Counted from the first letter of the stretch, positions 35,058-46,917 are shown. The stretch: DNA of 64,000 nt from Welwitschia mirabilis (GCA_051453625.1 JBOZIK010000001.1:61988941-62052940); one strand, 5' to 3'. The notes: generated from the letters alone by a model not told the origin. Program-made: numbers and translations.

Positions 35058-36515
35058 ACTCTTCAATGGCGGTAGAATCAATGCGTACCAAATCTTATGT
35101 GGATTTAATGGGGCAAATGAAGCCTCAAAGTTTTCTAACTTAGATTTTGATTTCAAGTGTGAAGGAGATATCATCTGTGCAAAGATGCCCATCAACTACT
35201 TAAAGCATCTAGAAGCTCATTTCAAAAAGAGCCTCATTGACAAATTCTAATCCTCAGGAGGGCACTGGTTCATTGAACAAGCGCGTCTATGGTGTAATCA
35301 AAAGTTTCTGGCAAGTTGTAGGGTAATCCCTCTCAGAGATGGACTATTACATTTTATTTTCAATTTTGAAGAAGAAATAAATAAGGTTTTAGCAGGAGGG
35401 CTTTATTTTTTTGGTCATAGAGGTTTAGCCCTAACCAAATGGTTCCCTATCATTCTTGATAAATCCACTATTTTTGAAAAGATCCCTGATTTGGATTCGC
35501 ATCTCAAACCCTCACTTGGAAATATGGAATCTAGATTTTTTCAAGTAACTTGGTGATTTGTTAGGAGAGTTTGTTAAACTTAACAGGAATACAAATTTAA
35601 TGGCAAACAAGGCAATGACTAGAATATGTATTTACATGAAAACAGATAGCCTCAAAGAAAAAAAAACTAATCCTGTATAATATGTGGGGGGAATCAGTTT
35701 TTAATCTAGAAATCGAAAATATTTCATTACAATATTCAAAGTGTGGTGAAAATGGACATATGATAGAGAAATGCATGAAAAATGAGAAAGTGGAAAAAAA
35801 TTACTGGCAAGAAGTTAAGAAAAAAAGATTGCAAAAAGAAATCAACTTTAGCTTCAAACAATGATCCAATTACTCATGTAAATAAATATGATATTCTATT
35901 AGAGGAAGAAACAAAATAGATGTACAAAAACAAAACAAGAAATGAACAAGAAATAACAAAACAAGAATAGCAGTGTACAAAGCACGTTTACAATGCGCTA
36001 GTTTACTCTTCTATATTACAACTACCATTAGAAATGGAAATGGAACAGGAGTAAAGAGATAATGGTAACAGTGCAGAGGAGCATGTTTCAGATATGCTAA
36101 TAGCTAGCAAAATATAAAAATCTAGGCAGATGAGCAGAAAAATTAGAATGAACACTAGAAAAAGTAAAACTGAAAAGGAGATGAAGAGGACATCTGAGAT
36201 GGTAAGAAATCTCAACTCTCCTTCTAATGAATTTCTCGGAATTGCAGAGGCCTTGGGATTGGCCAAAAATTTCCCACATTTAGAGTCTTCTAAATATTAT
36301 TTTATTATAAACCCATTAGTGTATGCTAGTTAAGAGCCTATTTCTCATTAAAATTAAGAATGATGGTTGATTAAATTAGATGCTAATATTTGAGGCTTTG
36401 TTTATTAGTACGATTTATATCATGCTTGGAAAAATAGCTTTTAAGCTATGTTGTTTCTCCTCTTGTCTTAAGTTATAATAGAATATACATTTATCATTTC
36501 TTAAAAAAAGTTAAA
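35058..36515 (+). mobile_element. LINE-4: ORF1-only deletion derivative of the LINE-2 family
   Basis: Aligns with LINE-2 from 23775 (CTCTTCAATRGC) through ORF1 to the first codons of the endonuclease (TTGCAGAGGCCTTGGGATTGG at about 36240 against 24966). After about 36323 (GTATGCTAG) it aligns with 29058 onward, the end of the third ORF, the 3' UTR and the A-rich tail TTTCTTAAAAAAAG. Some 4 kb holding endonuclease, RT and most of ORF3 is missing. The organisation is like that of ORF1-only half-L1 elements in animals. Confidence 0.8.
35070..36330 (+). pseudogene. LINE-4 ORF1 remnant
   Basis: DUF4283 and knuckle as in LINE-2, in several frames. The knuckle lies in an open frame (35682-35864) at 35733-35774: Y-S-K-C-x4-H-x4-C followed by a Lys-rich segment. 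The first ligand is again Tyr. The frame 36130-36333 contains EFLGIAEALGLAKNF, which is an out-of-frame reading of the NCRGLG endonuclease start. As an RNA-binding ORF1 it would have lacked a self-encoded RT. Confidence 0.7.
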
Positions 36516-37780
36516 AACTAAATATCAACTCAACACTTAGCTAATAAAGTTATGATTATGCAAATAATCTCTAAAAATAATGAAGAACATAAAATATATA
36601 TTTTTTTGTTTTAGAGGGGGGGTGTTCGAACCCTAAAAACATTATGAAATGTGATAATATAAGTTTTAGTTTAAAAGAAAAATGTATTAATAAACACCCC
36701 AAAATTTGAGAAATATAAAAGCATCAAATGAGTACTAGGCCATAATCTAAGCAAAATAAAACAACATAATTTTAAACAAAAAATGCCCTACGTAAGACAA
36801 ATGAAATAAAATACAAAACTTTTATTTTCCCCCAAGGGGATAAAACTTTAATCATTTTGTTTACCACTCTAGGTGCTAGTTAAAGGTTATGTATTAGGTA
36901 GGATATGAGGAAGATCTCTTAATGAAGATCCCCAAAGGGACTCTAGAAATTAAATAAGATTCATTCGACTACTACTTAAGAAGTTTCATGAGATGATTAA
37001 TCTCAAGATGAACCTTCTCTACTAGAGTTCGTATTTGAAATGTAACATGTTGTAGAATATTAGATGTTTTTTTAAATTCTAGAAAAGAAGAAAGTGAAAT
37101 TTAAAAGAGTTGAAAGAATGATATAGTACTAATATAATAATCTAATATGTAATTTTTGTATATGGGGAGTTTTATTTAAAGATCTTATAAGACCTTAGGC
37201 ATGGTTAAATCTTTATTTCAACAATCTCAATAAGGTCATTAAAAGCTTAGAATTCAATATCACCCATTTCTTTAAACTTATTATAAATTTTAAATGTTTA
37301 TGATAATACACTTTATCATGCCACTTTTATTTTTCTTTATATTTTATATTTAAAATTCACATAACAAAAAGAGAAGATAATCTACTTCTTCTTAAACTAG
37401 TAAAGAGTTTACTTACTGTAGAGCTTTAAGAGCCAAAATCAGTTAGACTAAAATCCAAGTTGTTAGATCCATTTTCTCTTTGAGACCTTTGTGAGCTTAC
37501 AAGTTTAATATCAAGTAGACCTTTCCCATGTATGTATTATCTCTTTTGGGTATTCCAATTGCTCTAGTTTTCACCCCTATAATTTAATGGCAAAATGTGG
37601 TGCAAAAGATCAAGCACAAGATATTCAAGAGGGCCTCTAAACCTCTATCTTAGTAGGTAGATTTATGATTGTTAATTACATTTGAAGCTTAGTCCACATG
37701 TGCTATTCATCCTTCATGGCCTCTTACAAAGCTTCTTTATAGAGCATCAACAAGATCCTTAGGAACTTCTTCTAAGAAAA
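36516..37780. other. AT-rich stretch without recognisable gene
   Basis: No motif recognised on either strand. A G run (GAGGGGGGGTG) occurs at about 36615. A purine/pyrimidine bias at 37030-37400 is the only notable feature. Confidence 0.6.
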
Positions 37781-38520
37781 TAAAGATAATCACAAAGCTT
37801 TTCATTAAGTGGCTGGGGGTACCTACCTTTTGAGTAAGAAAAAAGATGGTTTGGACTTTCCTTCCCTTGAGTAGTAGAGATTCTTTTGGCTTGTAAATGG
37901 GTTACGCACTGTATTAAAGATTGAGAAGCTTGGAAGATCCTTTTTAGGCATAAAATTTTAACTATAAGAAAAATTTAAAGATTAAAAAGCACCCATTGAA
38001 GCACTTGGTTCATTAGTGGAGGAATGTGGAAAGCATAGGCTCTTATTTCTTTAAGAAAAGTTGCATTGTTAGAATCAACTGAAAGGCTTCCTTTAATGCA
38101 ACCCTACCTATTTAAGTTTGGAAAATCTAATGCAAAATTCCATTTTGTGGATACTTATTCTTGAAGGGAATTCTAGACACTTATTCTTGAAGAGAATTCT
38201 AACTGCTGAGCTAAAGATTTTGCGAATAGAGCCAATAGGTTCACAAATCAAAATCTTCTTCATCTTGATTAATTATCCTCTAATTTCAATGATAATTTGG
38301 CTCTCTGTTGATATCAAATCAAAGTTAAATAGTGTTTTCAAAAGCAAGACATTTCTACACTTAAGTACATTGAGGGAATTCTTTGTCATTTCAACTCTTC
38401 TCAAGCATAAAATGAAATTCCATTACATGAAGAGTGGATTTGGACTAATGGCTCTCCTTTATCATTTTAGCACATTTCTAAAGCTAAGCCTTAGTTTCAC
38501 TTGAGACATTTACGCCCTTT
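37780..38520 (+). pseudogene. Possible LINE ORF2 C-terminal remnant
   Basis: Fragments such as WLGVPTF (37812-37832), KWVTHCIK and WFISGGMWKAWALISLRK (about 38005-38060) resemble the part of plant LINE ORF2 between RT and zf-RVT ('FWxxLLxVRxxL...'). A 23 bp direct repeat (38153-38175 and 38179-38201) lies inside. No catalytic motif is present, so the call rests on weak resemblance. Confidence 0.3.
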
Positions 38521-38999
38521 TACTTTGAACAAATGATGGAATGCTTAAATAGAGGATATTTAGTGGTTGAAAGCTTTTTACTAGATATGGAGTTCAAAGG
38601 CCTTTCCAAAGCATCAATTCTTATTTTGATCTTTGGCTCATCAAGGTCTTTTTGTTAGTTAAAGACTATTTTGTAGGTGTCGATATTTTTCAATGCATAA
38701 TTTGTCAAGACATATCTAGGCTCAATGTCATTCTCGTAGAATTTTTTGTCATGATAAATCTACAATGTTTCCTTTTTGCATTCCCCATAATAACTACATT
38801 ATTCAATCAATTCAGAAAGCTTGGAGAATCCTTCGTTTGAAAGAATTTTATTGTGGCATAAGGTACTCCATTACAAATTCAATTAAACTTCAATGCAATG
38901 TGACAGGTTTTCAAAATATAGTCCTTCTCGATAAGGTAATGGAAGTAATGTTGTGGGTATAACAAAGTCCTTTGTGCAACTATTTTCTTCTTTTAGTAA

Positions 39000-39417
39000 T
39001 CCTCGTATGAAATGCATGTACTTTTTATTTGTTTATTTAGCTGTTGAGTTACAAATAACTTTGGGTCACTTTGTAAACTTTGAGCTTAGCTAAGAGTCTT
39101 TTGTAAAATCTCATAAGTTCATTGCTCTTCAATGTAAAACGACTATCATACACGCACAACGCCCCCTTTTTTTCACATGAGTTTTCTAACAATTTCTGTT
39201 TTTTGGTTCTTCGCAATTTCTGTTTTTAGTTCTTCGTTGGGCTCTGTTGATCCGTTTTTGCAAGGTTTTTCGCTTCACCTTAACAACCTACCCCGTTTTC
39301 TTCATAAAGCCTGCAGTTTTCCTCGAGTCATACTCGAAGTAGTAGTCATTGAGTCGTATACCGTAATGGGGAGCCCTTCGCCCGGAGCGTGAAGCAAGGT
39401 GAAGTTAGTTGTTTAAA
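39000..39417 (+). promoter_or_regulatory. Promoter/5' leader of the PHIP1-like gene with upstream ORFs
   Basis: Base composition shifts to higher GC with CpG (for example TCGAGTC, CGCCCGGAGCG) compared with the repeats around it, as expected at an active, unmethylated gene start. An ATG at 39366 opens an 8-codon upstream ORF that ends at 39392, 25 bases before the main ATG. The same frame is open from an ATG at 39177 (71 codons). Which ATG is transcribed depends on the unknown start site; no TATA box could be assigned. Confidence 0.5.
39366..39392 (+). other. Short upstream ORF (8 codons)
   Basis: Encodes MGSPSPGA and stops before the main start codon, so reinitiation or leaky scanning would be needed for main-frame translation. 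Confidence 0.5.
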
Positions 39418-40088
39418 ATGGTTTTGGCGAACAAGAAACTCAAGCAAAAGATCAGAGAGACATTGGCAGAGCAATCCGAAGCTCCGGACACAGCTGGGAA
39501 GGCGACAGCTTCGGAGAAATCGAACGCAATTGATGGAGGAGGGTGCACTTCGGACATACAGTCTCTTCTTGAAATTTCTAGGAAAAGCCGTCGTGCGATG
39601 AAAAAGAAAAGAAAATTGAAGGTACAGTCACTTAAAGGCATACGCGCCAATGATATTGAAAAGGCAGCGGACGAATCGCATGAAGGTTCTAAGAAGAAGA
39701 AGAAGAGAAAGAAAGATGCAACCGATTCTAAAGAATCTGAAGCAGGAAATAAGTATAGCGAAAGCAGAAAGCCCGAGGACAATGACGGAACGTCTTCCAA
39801 AAAACAGAAGAAGAAAAAGAAGAAATACGGAAATGGAGGTTCTGGAGACAAGCAGAAGGCTCCTTCAAGTAGCGACTTACAACATGGAAATACAGAAGGG
39901 AAGAAAAAGGAGAAAAGGAAAAGGAAAAATGAAGATGCAGAACTGCATACAGAATCGGCCGTAGAGAATGCGGGAAAGAAAAATGATAAAAAAAAGGAAA
40001 TGGAAAATGGAGTTGCTAAAACTGAACAGTCGTCTGCTGCAAAAGATATAGTAATAAGTGCAGCAACCAAAAATGTGCAAGATGCTAG
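39418..40088 (+). CDS. PHIP1: PHIP1-like RRM protein, exon 1 (lysine-rich N-terminus)
   Basis: Codes for residues 1-223 plus two bases of codon 224. Start: ATG at 39418 in AAAATGG, in agreement with the plant consensus; no in-frame ATG lies nearer upstream. The product is very hydrophilic with repeated basic clusters at about residues 55-68 (RKSRRAMKKKRKLK), 92-99, 128-137, 162-170 and 187-193, separated by acidic/Ser-rich spacers. These are likely nuclear or nucleolar targeting and RNA-contact regions. In Arabidopsis, PHIP1 has a Lys-rich N-terminus followed by RRMs, interacts with phragmoplastin and Rop1, and binds Ran2 mRNA at the forming cell plate. The exon ends AG|GTAAGT. Codon use and CpG content differ from all transposon frames here, and the frame is fully open. 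Another nucleolin-like RRM protein is the alternative. Confidence 0.8.
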
Positions 40089-40219
40089 GTAAGTATTCTG
40101 CTTATGCCGACGGTTTAGGGGTTGCGGATGAAGGCTTAATTTTCTAAAGAATTTATATTTTTAATTAGTTGACGAAGACGCACGTATTCTTATTTTTGAT
40201 TTTGTTTATCTTGTTGCAG
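40089..40219 (+). other. Intron 1 of the PHIP1-like gene
   Basis: 131 bp, GTAAGT donor and TTGTTGCAG acceptor, T-rich before the acceptor. Splicing joins codon 224 (AG|C) and keeps the frame. Confidence 0.85.
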
Positions 40220-40391
40220 CAAAGATAGCGAGCATGATAAGCTGAAAGTCTATGTTGGAGGTATCCCTTATTATTCAAATGAAGATGACATCCGGAGCTT
40301 CTTTGAAAGCTGTGGCACTATTACAGACATCGATTGCATGACCTTTCCTGACAGTGGAAAATTCCGTGGAATAGCTTTAATATCTTTCAAG
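40220..40391 (+). CDS. PHIP1: PHIP1-like RRM protein, exon 2 (first RRM, N-terminal two thirds)
   Basis: Residues 224-281 of the spliced product. RNP2 is VYVGGI (234-239) and RNP1 is RGIALISF (273-280), both canonical. KVYVGGIPYYSNEDDIR and SFFESCGTI correspond to the first RRM of PHIP1 proteins as I know them. The exon ends at a codon boundary, AAG|GTCTGT, right after RNP1, so the last helix and strand of the RRM (the T-x-E-x-A-x-x-AL part) must lie in a further exon. I did not recognise one before the window end. The gene is therefore partial here, and whether it is intact cannot be judged from the window. Confidence 0.8.
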
Positions 40392-40776
40392 GTCTGTTAT
40401 GTTTCTTTTCATTTTTTCTGTCGTAGTCCTTTCCATATGCATTCGTCTTAGTATTTCTTCAGTTTTATGTATTTTAATAGATCTTGTAATCTCACTATTG
40501 CACAAATGTACAATTAATTTTATCATTTTCTACATTTATTGTTAAGGCCTCCTTCAAAGAGCTTTTACATTTCTCTGTCGATATCTGTAAAGCCTGCATT
40601 GTCAATTATGTTAGCAGACTACCAAGAGTGCCAGGTAATGAGTCCTACTCTTGGATATAATTATTTCGGAGGGTATCACTTCAATACTAACATCACGACA
40701 TAAAACAACACCGTGAGAACAATGGCATAGATATGCGAAGACATATTAGTTAACTAATTACTTCATTTAACTTAAT

Positions 40777-40987
40777 AGCCCGGGGAGAATGAAGTTTAAA
40801 TGACCAAATGACCGGTTCAACAAGCTGTTCACACGTCTGTGATGTGTTTATTAGGGCCATGTGTTTAATAGGGGTAACGAGCTATAGCTGGTCATCATGT
40901 CAAGGATTTTCGTGTTTTACAAAGGTTCAAATTACTGGTTAAACTGGTCATTTAATGTGGTAACGTAAACTTCAGTCTAGCCGGGTA
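40777..40987. mobile_element. MITE-like element with imperfect terminal inverted repeats
   Basis: Left end TAGCCCGGGGAGAATGAAGT and the reverse complement of the right end share the course CCCGG, GAAGTTTA, AAATGACC and AGTTYAAC over about 50 bp. TA is next to both ends. No coding capacity. Class undecided; the TA flank would suit a mariner-like origin. Confidence 0.55.
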
Positions 40988-43900
40988 ACTGATATTTCTT
41001 TTCCTTGTATAGACAGGAAGTCTCACCACTTTTTCAGTTGGTATGAATGCAAACATCTATTTACAAAGACAATACGTTGTCTATCCTATAATAGAGAGTG
41101 ATAGGCTTTTTTTTAGAAGTGGCAACTTTCCAGTAATTAAAACAAGCAAGACATCATAACTAGAAAAAATGGAAATCCTCATTTTTAAGATACAGAAAGG
41201 GTGATTCTAGCCTTGGGAAGTCTTCCAAGCTTCATAGGAGGCGGCATCTTGGGGCTTTCTCCTTACATCAGTGTTCTAAGCTTTTAAAGCAGCAGCATCT
41301 TGGAGCTCACCCTATATGTCAGCCTCTATTTTGATAAGGGAATTATGGAAATTCCATTCTATGGGAATGCTAAGGTGAGGGTGAGGGTGTGGGATGAATA
41401 GGTAATCTTCATGGTACTTGGTTCTGGTGGTATGCCAAGGATGGCCTGAATCTGTAATGACGCTTCACTAGGTATTTTGGCATGTCATCGGCATGTAGTG
41501 CATTGCTGGTGCCATCAGTAGGTGTGCTGTCCTTGCTAGAGGAGGAATGGTTTAGTATAATGTTTATTGGATAAGGGCCTCTGAAATGTCAATCCAGGGG
41601 TGAATATGTCTTCGCTGTCATAAAGCCCATGGGTAGAGAAGCTACACAAGGTCCTCACCATGAACTTTTTTTTGTCAAATCCTTTAAAAGGTTATGAAAG
41701 GTTAATGTCAAAGCCGTCAACCATGAAAAGGAGGAAGTAAAAGTGCGGTTTTGTGAAATTGTCAAAATGTCACTCCAGTCTAAAGTGTTTTTTAATCAGC
41801 ATGCCTCATTGCCTGTATTGCTTTGGAAGTTACTAATGGACCCTTATAGTTTTTTAGATATGCTTAACATAACCAATTTCCACATTATGACAAGAAGGAT
41901 GGATACATAGAACATTTCCTTTCATTGCAGAAAACTCAATAAGGTCTTCTCACAACCTGTAGCTGTTTTTAAAAGTTTACTTTATGCACATGTTGCAAAT
42001 GTTTTAGCTTTATTGTTGTTGGAACATGATACGTCCAAGTCCTTTCCATGGTTAACAAACTTTTAATTTGCGTGGTCATTAACAATATCAGTCATTTTTT
42101 TCCACTGCATTCTTGATGTGCATTTATTGTTTTTCTCCTTTTTTTGTGTCTTTGTTCCAATTGAGTATAGTGTGTGGCATCTTGTAGATAAGTGAGTTGT
42201 TGTACATTCAGAGGATTTTTTTAATTAGTCCTTTCTTTCTAAGTTAATGAACACTCACAGAGAGCAAACTAGGGATGTGGATGTAGTTGTCACATAGATG
42301 AAACTTATGTCTTTTGATAGCTGCTTTCACAGTTGTTAAAATCAATGTTTAACCTAGAATCTGGTGATTAATCTGAGTATGTTGTTCAAATTTTCAAATC
42401 TTTGATCTGTGGAAATGAGGAAAACGGATTTCTGAGTAAGTTTGGGGATGTAAGTTGTTTTATGAAAATGTGATAAAAGCAAATGAAACATCAATAGAAA
42501 ATACAAAACAATTATTTTTGATAATTTTATGATTCAAACCTTGCTTTGTTTCATGCAATAAGCAATTGGATTTTGTTATCTGTCTTGTCTTTATAATGAC
42601 ATTGTTTCATTTTTAAAATGTTTGTCATTCAAATTTTTGGTTAAAAAGCATGCAAGTTTCTTTTGGATTTCTGGAACATAGGAAATGAGTTCTGGCTCTT
42701 AAGATATTTGAAATGTCACTGCTGTCCAGGAAATAGGTTTCTGGGAAGCTAATATCTGATCAGACTAGTGATTGATCTAGATCGGGTTGAATCCAATTTG
42801 CAGATTTCAAATTGGCTGTTAGGTGTGTTGTCATCAGCTAATCGTCATTTACTGTGAGTGGATGATGTATTATCAATCCAACTACCTTAAAAAAACAGAG
42901 AAAAGAAATGATAAGAAAAGAAAAAAGAGAAAACAAAAAACTAGAGAAGTGTAAAAGTGTTAAAATTCCTCCTTGATGTTACTAGCACATTATTTTACTA
43001 ACATCACAGGCTCATGAGTGATAGCTTTTCCTTCACAATGACTCTCCAATAAATCTCTTTTTACTTAGTCATTCAAACATTGAGCTTCTGATGTTGTATA
43101 TTTACACAAATTTCTGTTCCTACCCTCTTCATCGGGCAGCTACAAGAATTAGTTTTTGCTCTTGTCCGCAGGATATGTAGAAATTATTATAGATTCCTGT
43201 TTAGACTCTTTCAATGGATGGATTCTTTTGGACACTGAGCAGGTTGTTATAGTGTATAGCTTGATGTGCATATGATACATCTATATTAATTTTACAATCT
43301 CAGTTTCACAACTGTACTGTTTTAGAGTTCTGGTGACACCTAGATGAATATCTAAATGATTGGAATGTGATAAATTTATAATTTTATATTATCCTAGATG
43401 GTTTTATGCTTAAGGCTTAAGTTTATGTAAGGTGAATAGATAAATAAACTATATATTGAAAATTCTGAGCTTGGATACTTTGTATTGCATATTAAATAGA
43501 TGTTTAGTATTTTCAGTTGGAAAAAAACAATCTGATGTTTTTCCTATATGTCTTTCATGCATACAATAATGCGAATAGGGAATATTGTTTAAAAATTGGT
43601 TCTACTTCAAAATTCCTGTTGATCCAGTTCATTTGGGGGGAAAGGGCGTGTCAGTTACCTGTTTGAATTATTGAGCTGATTTCTTACTTCATGGTTGCTT
43701 TGAAACCACCAAATGCAAGAGGCATAAAGATTAGGAAAAGAGTCATGTACCATGTGGCTTTTTTTCAATAGGAAAAGCTGGCACTTACACAAACTGAGAG
43801 TATGCTAGCATTTTGATTTAAATTGGCAACCGGTTATTAAAAGTTGACAGATGACAACTAATCAGCTTAGAGTGGCTAGTGCCTCCCAACTAACTGGCAC

Positions 43901-44002
43901 TTTACACAGAAAATAATACATGTGTCCATGTAGACATCCCATTTTACACAGAAAATAATACATGTAGGAAATTATTTTTCCCAATACATGTATCCATGTA
44001 GA
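43901..44002. repeat. 40 bp direct repeat, second copy split
   Basis: TTTACACAGAAAATAATACA through CATGTAGACATCC at 43901-43940 recurs from 43943, but the second copy is interrupted by about 19 bp (GGAAATTATTTTTCCCAAT), itself a short near-palindrome. Confidence 0.7.
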
Positions 44003-44180
44003 CATCCTTTTAAACGTTCAAAAACATCTAGGAAAAATATCATGTTGGCTACAATACTTTGAGGAAACACAATCCTAGTGGACAAGAACGAAAACGTGTA
44101 AACAGCTATTTATTTAACTGTCCAATAATCATATAATAAGTGGGGTGTAATGCATTCTGTAAACTTGTACTCCATCAAAT

Positions 44181-44484
44181 TGAAGAACATAGTGTATGAG
44201 ACAATTATGTCATACATAATATGATTTAACAAAGGAGAACAAAACACTTGAAGTAAAAGTTGTAAACAATGAATGAGTCACAAACTCATAATGATGATTA
44301 TAACCTAGAAACCACTTGGCTGGTGCATATATGTATAGCCCTGATATGGACAAAGAAGGCTCTTCAGATCATCAGTAAGCCAATCCAAGTTCAACATTAA
44401 CTAAAGACATTAATTTTTATTAATTGATAGTATGATAGATACTATATAGAGCCATATATAAAATTACATCAAGATATTGTAACA
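44181..44484 (-). repeat. copia-3 left LTR (3' LTR)
   Basis: TGAAGAACATAGTG to TTGTAACA, 304 bp. Similar in order and sequence to 50235-50559, with marked divergence. Confidence 0.75.
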
Positions 44485-44499
44485 CACTCATTTTCCTTA

Positions 44500-45840
44500 T
44501 ATTACTTTTCATGATTTGGTATGATATTTAATTTATCCATAAATCCTTTAAACTTGACATGGGAAGAGCTCTAGTGGACCCAACACCAACATTTTCATCA
44601 GTCTTTACATATTTAATGGCTAAGATACCATCTTCAACATCTTCTGTCATGGCATGCAAATTTTTATCAACATTCTAGGAGCCATAGAATATCATGCTAC
44701 ATAATCTCTCATCAACCTTTGCATTATCTTATGATTATTTCTATAGTCAGATGACTTCAATTATTTCTTCATTGAGTGTTTTGTACCCAAATTGCAATTG
44801 GGATACTCAATCTTGCATTTGACTCTTCCACGAGACGGGAATTTCCCAAGAAATATCATATATCCAGTATAAGATTTTCTTGTGATGGGATCTGTACTAT
44901 TATATTCCTCAACAAATGTGTGTAAGTTGTATAAGTGCTTCTCAAATATCAAACTAGAGGACCATGTTCCAGAGAGGTATGCATGATTTGGATGATTGCC
45001 CTCTAGAGATCCAAGCCTAGATCACATGGCATATTGCTTTCCAACACATTCTCTGGGTCATATTTATGACAGATGTCATTGAGATACTGGGATTGCATTA
45101 TAAGCATACATCTAATTTAACTCCATTCCTAGATAGTAATGTGCCAAATTTATGCCTAATAACTCAAAAGTGTTATTGAGTTGTTGTTCAGATGTGTTAT
45201 CGCACAATGCATCACAATGAGTTAATAAATTTTTGTCAACATGGAAGGCAACTAATAACCTTGTATTATTGTTATCACATATAAATGAACAAATTCGCAT
45301 TGGAGGTTTGTAATTGGAATCCCTCGTCTATGAGAAATTGTCTCATCCACTTTTATTAGACTCTGGGAGCTTGCTTTTAATCATACAAAGCTTTCTCTAA
45401 CTTACATACATTAGCTGGTGGAATGTTGTAACCTTGAGGACGTCCCGGTTATATTTCTTCATCCAACATTCCATACAGAAATGCTACCTTCACATCAGTT
45501 TGGAAGAGCTTCCATTCCTTTTGCACTGTAAGAGGGATAATTGCCAAAAAGGTCTTCATATGGTTGTAGGTTGTGGGTTGAATGTCTCAATAAAGTCAAT
45601 ACCATGTTCTTGTGAATAATCTTTGGCAATGGTACAGACTTAGTGTTCTATTATAGTCTTGTCTTATCATAGTTAATTGTAACACATCACCTAGACTCCA
45701 CTATATTCACTCCACTGGTTGATCTAGGCACTAGTTCCCATAACTGGCTTTTCATTATGACCTTATTTTGTTACCCATTGCTTCATTCCAGCAAGGAATA
45801 CTTTTTGCTTCTTTACTTTTAGTTGGTAATGTGAGGTCTG
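44500..45840 (-). pseudogene. copia-3 RT and RNase H remnant
   Basis: Minus strand from 45840: WNEAMGNK, a decayed 'KARLVAKGYxQxxGIDFxETF' stretch, LFQTDVKVAFLYGMLDEEI (about 45510-45455), GYNIPPANVCKLEKALY, then LLVAFHVDKN (45285-45235) for 'LLxxLYVDDxL', INLAHYYLGMELN (45150-45112), TRKSYTGYMIFLG (44895-44858) for the RNase H 'RKSTSGYxFxLG', and a terminal LPMSSLKDLWIN. Two minus frames (44761-44952, 45112-45300) are open pieces of it. The catalytic YVDD is HVDK, so it is inactive. Confidence 0.82.
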
Positions 45841-45882
45841 AATTTTCTGCAGTTAGAACTTAGAACAAAATAATGTTTTATG

Positions 45883-46910
45883 CAGTGATTAAAAAATCAG
45901 CAAAATTAAAAAGTTGGCAACCTCAAAATTGAAAGTCCTGTGTTAAGTTGGAGACTAGTCAGCAAAAAGGTGGCAAAAAAGTCGACAATGAAATAAGATT
46001 ACAAACCATGTTTCTTTAACAACTATAAACATCATTAGAATGCCTTCAACAGTAAAACAATATGATTAAAAAATGTGAAATGCTCTTTCTGGTCATGTTT
46101 CCAACATTACAAAATTGTGAAAGAACAATAATACCAACACAAGATGAATAACAGAGTACTTTCTCCAAAAAACTTTAACTAGTAGATTCAATATTTTACT
46201 GACAAAAGCAAATCAGAGTTCAATGATATGTAAAAAATTAAATTATATCAATGAAACTCTAAGAATAACATAAAAAGTTTTATTTTTAAAGGAGGCCAAA
46301 GTAAAAATTTTTAATTGACATAGACAACATAGATGAAGGATTTTTTTTTTTTTTTTAATTTCGGTGTCACAAAGCAACTTTAGTTAGGTTTCTGTCTTCT
46401 TTTTCATAAACCACTATATAGACTTGAATTAAATCTAGGAATTGGGTATAAATTCTTTCCTTGAATGAGAAGTTTATGCTGACGTAGAAGAATTAATGTT
46501 TGTTTTTCCTTGGAAGATACCATGATTCTTAATTTAATATAATGTTTTCAATCACCTTGAAAACCATGTCACATAAATATTTTCTAACAAATAAGTATAA
46601 ATCAATGAATTGGTTTAACCTGCTAACATACTATAAAATCATAACATTTGTAATTTGAGTTTTGCTAGGTAAAGTAATAAATACCATGTTGATTAGATTT
46701 GCATTTCATATAAATTTAAAAAAAGAGACAATTTAAAACTTTGAAGACTTTTTAGCAGAAAGTCAGCAAAAAGTCTGGCCAAGGTCAGATAAAAAAAGTT
46801 GGCTACTAGTTGCCTAATAGTCGGCAGAAAAAGATGGCAAGAGACATAAAAAATCACCTTCATTAAGTGTTGGCTACTAGTCGCCTAGTAGCTGTATTGT
46901 TGACTCATTG
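45883..46910. mobile_element. Non-autonomous hAT-type element in copia-3
   Basis: Flanked by the exact 8 bp duplication GTTTTATG (45875-45882 and 46911-46918), the length made by hAT transposases. The left end is CAGTGATT and the reverse complement of the right end is CAATGAGT, 6 of 8 matching. Subterminal motifs of the type (G)TCGGC/GTCAGC-AAAAA and ACTAGTYGCC recur near both ends. No transposase frame. It interrupts the linker between integrase and RT of copia-3. Confidence 0.75.
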
Positions 46911-46917
46911 GTTTTAT

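Larger units (their letters stand above)
40392..44180 (+). other. Start of intron 2, mostly unassigned sequence
   Basis: Donor GTCTGTTATG. Less AT-rich than the first 39 kb, with no open frame of note. Contains a MITE-like inverted repeat (40777-40987) and a 40 bp repeat pair (43901-43990). From 41200 to 41760 the minus strand gives scattered protein-like text but no motif could be assigned. Confidence 0.6.

Noticed and set aside
34801-35091. Minus-strand frame of 96 codons that looks protein-like
   Set aside because: Antisense to the LINE-4 5' part, no recognised motif, no second copy of the frame in LINE-2.
39405-40070. Minus-strand open frame of 221 codons opposite PHIP1-like exon 1
   Set aside because: It is the complement of a purine-rich, lysine-coding exon, giving Phe/Ser-rich text. 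The plus strand has RRM homology, a good start and splice sites.
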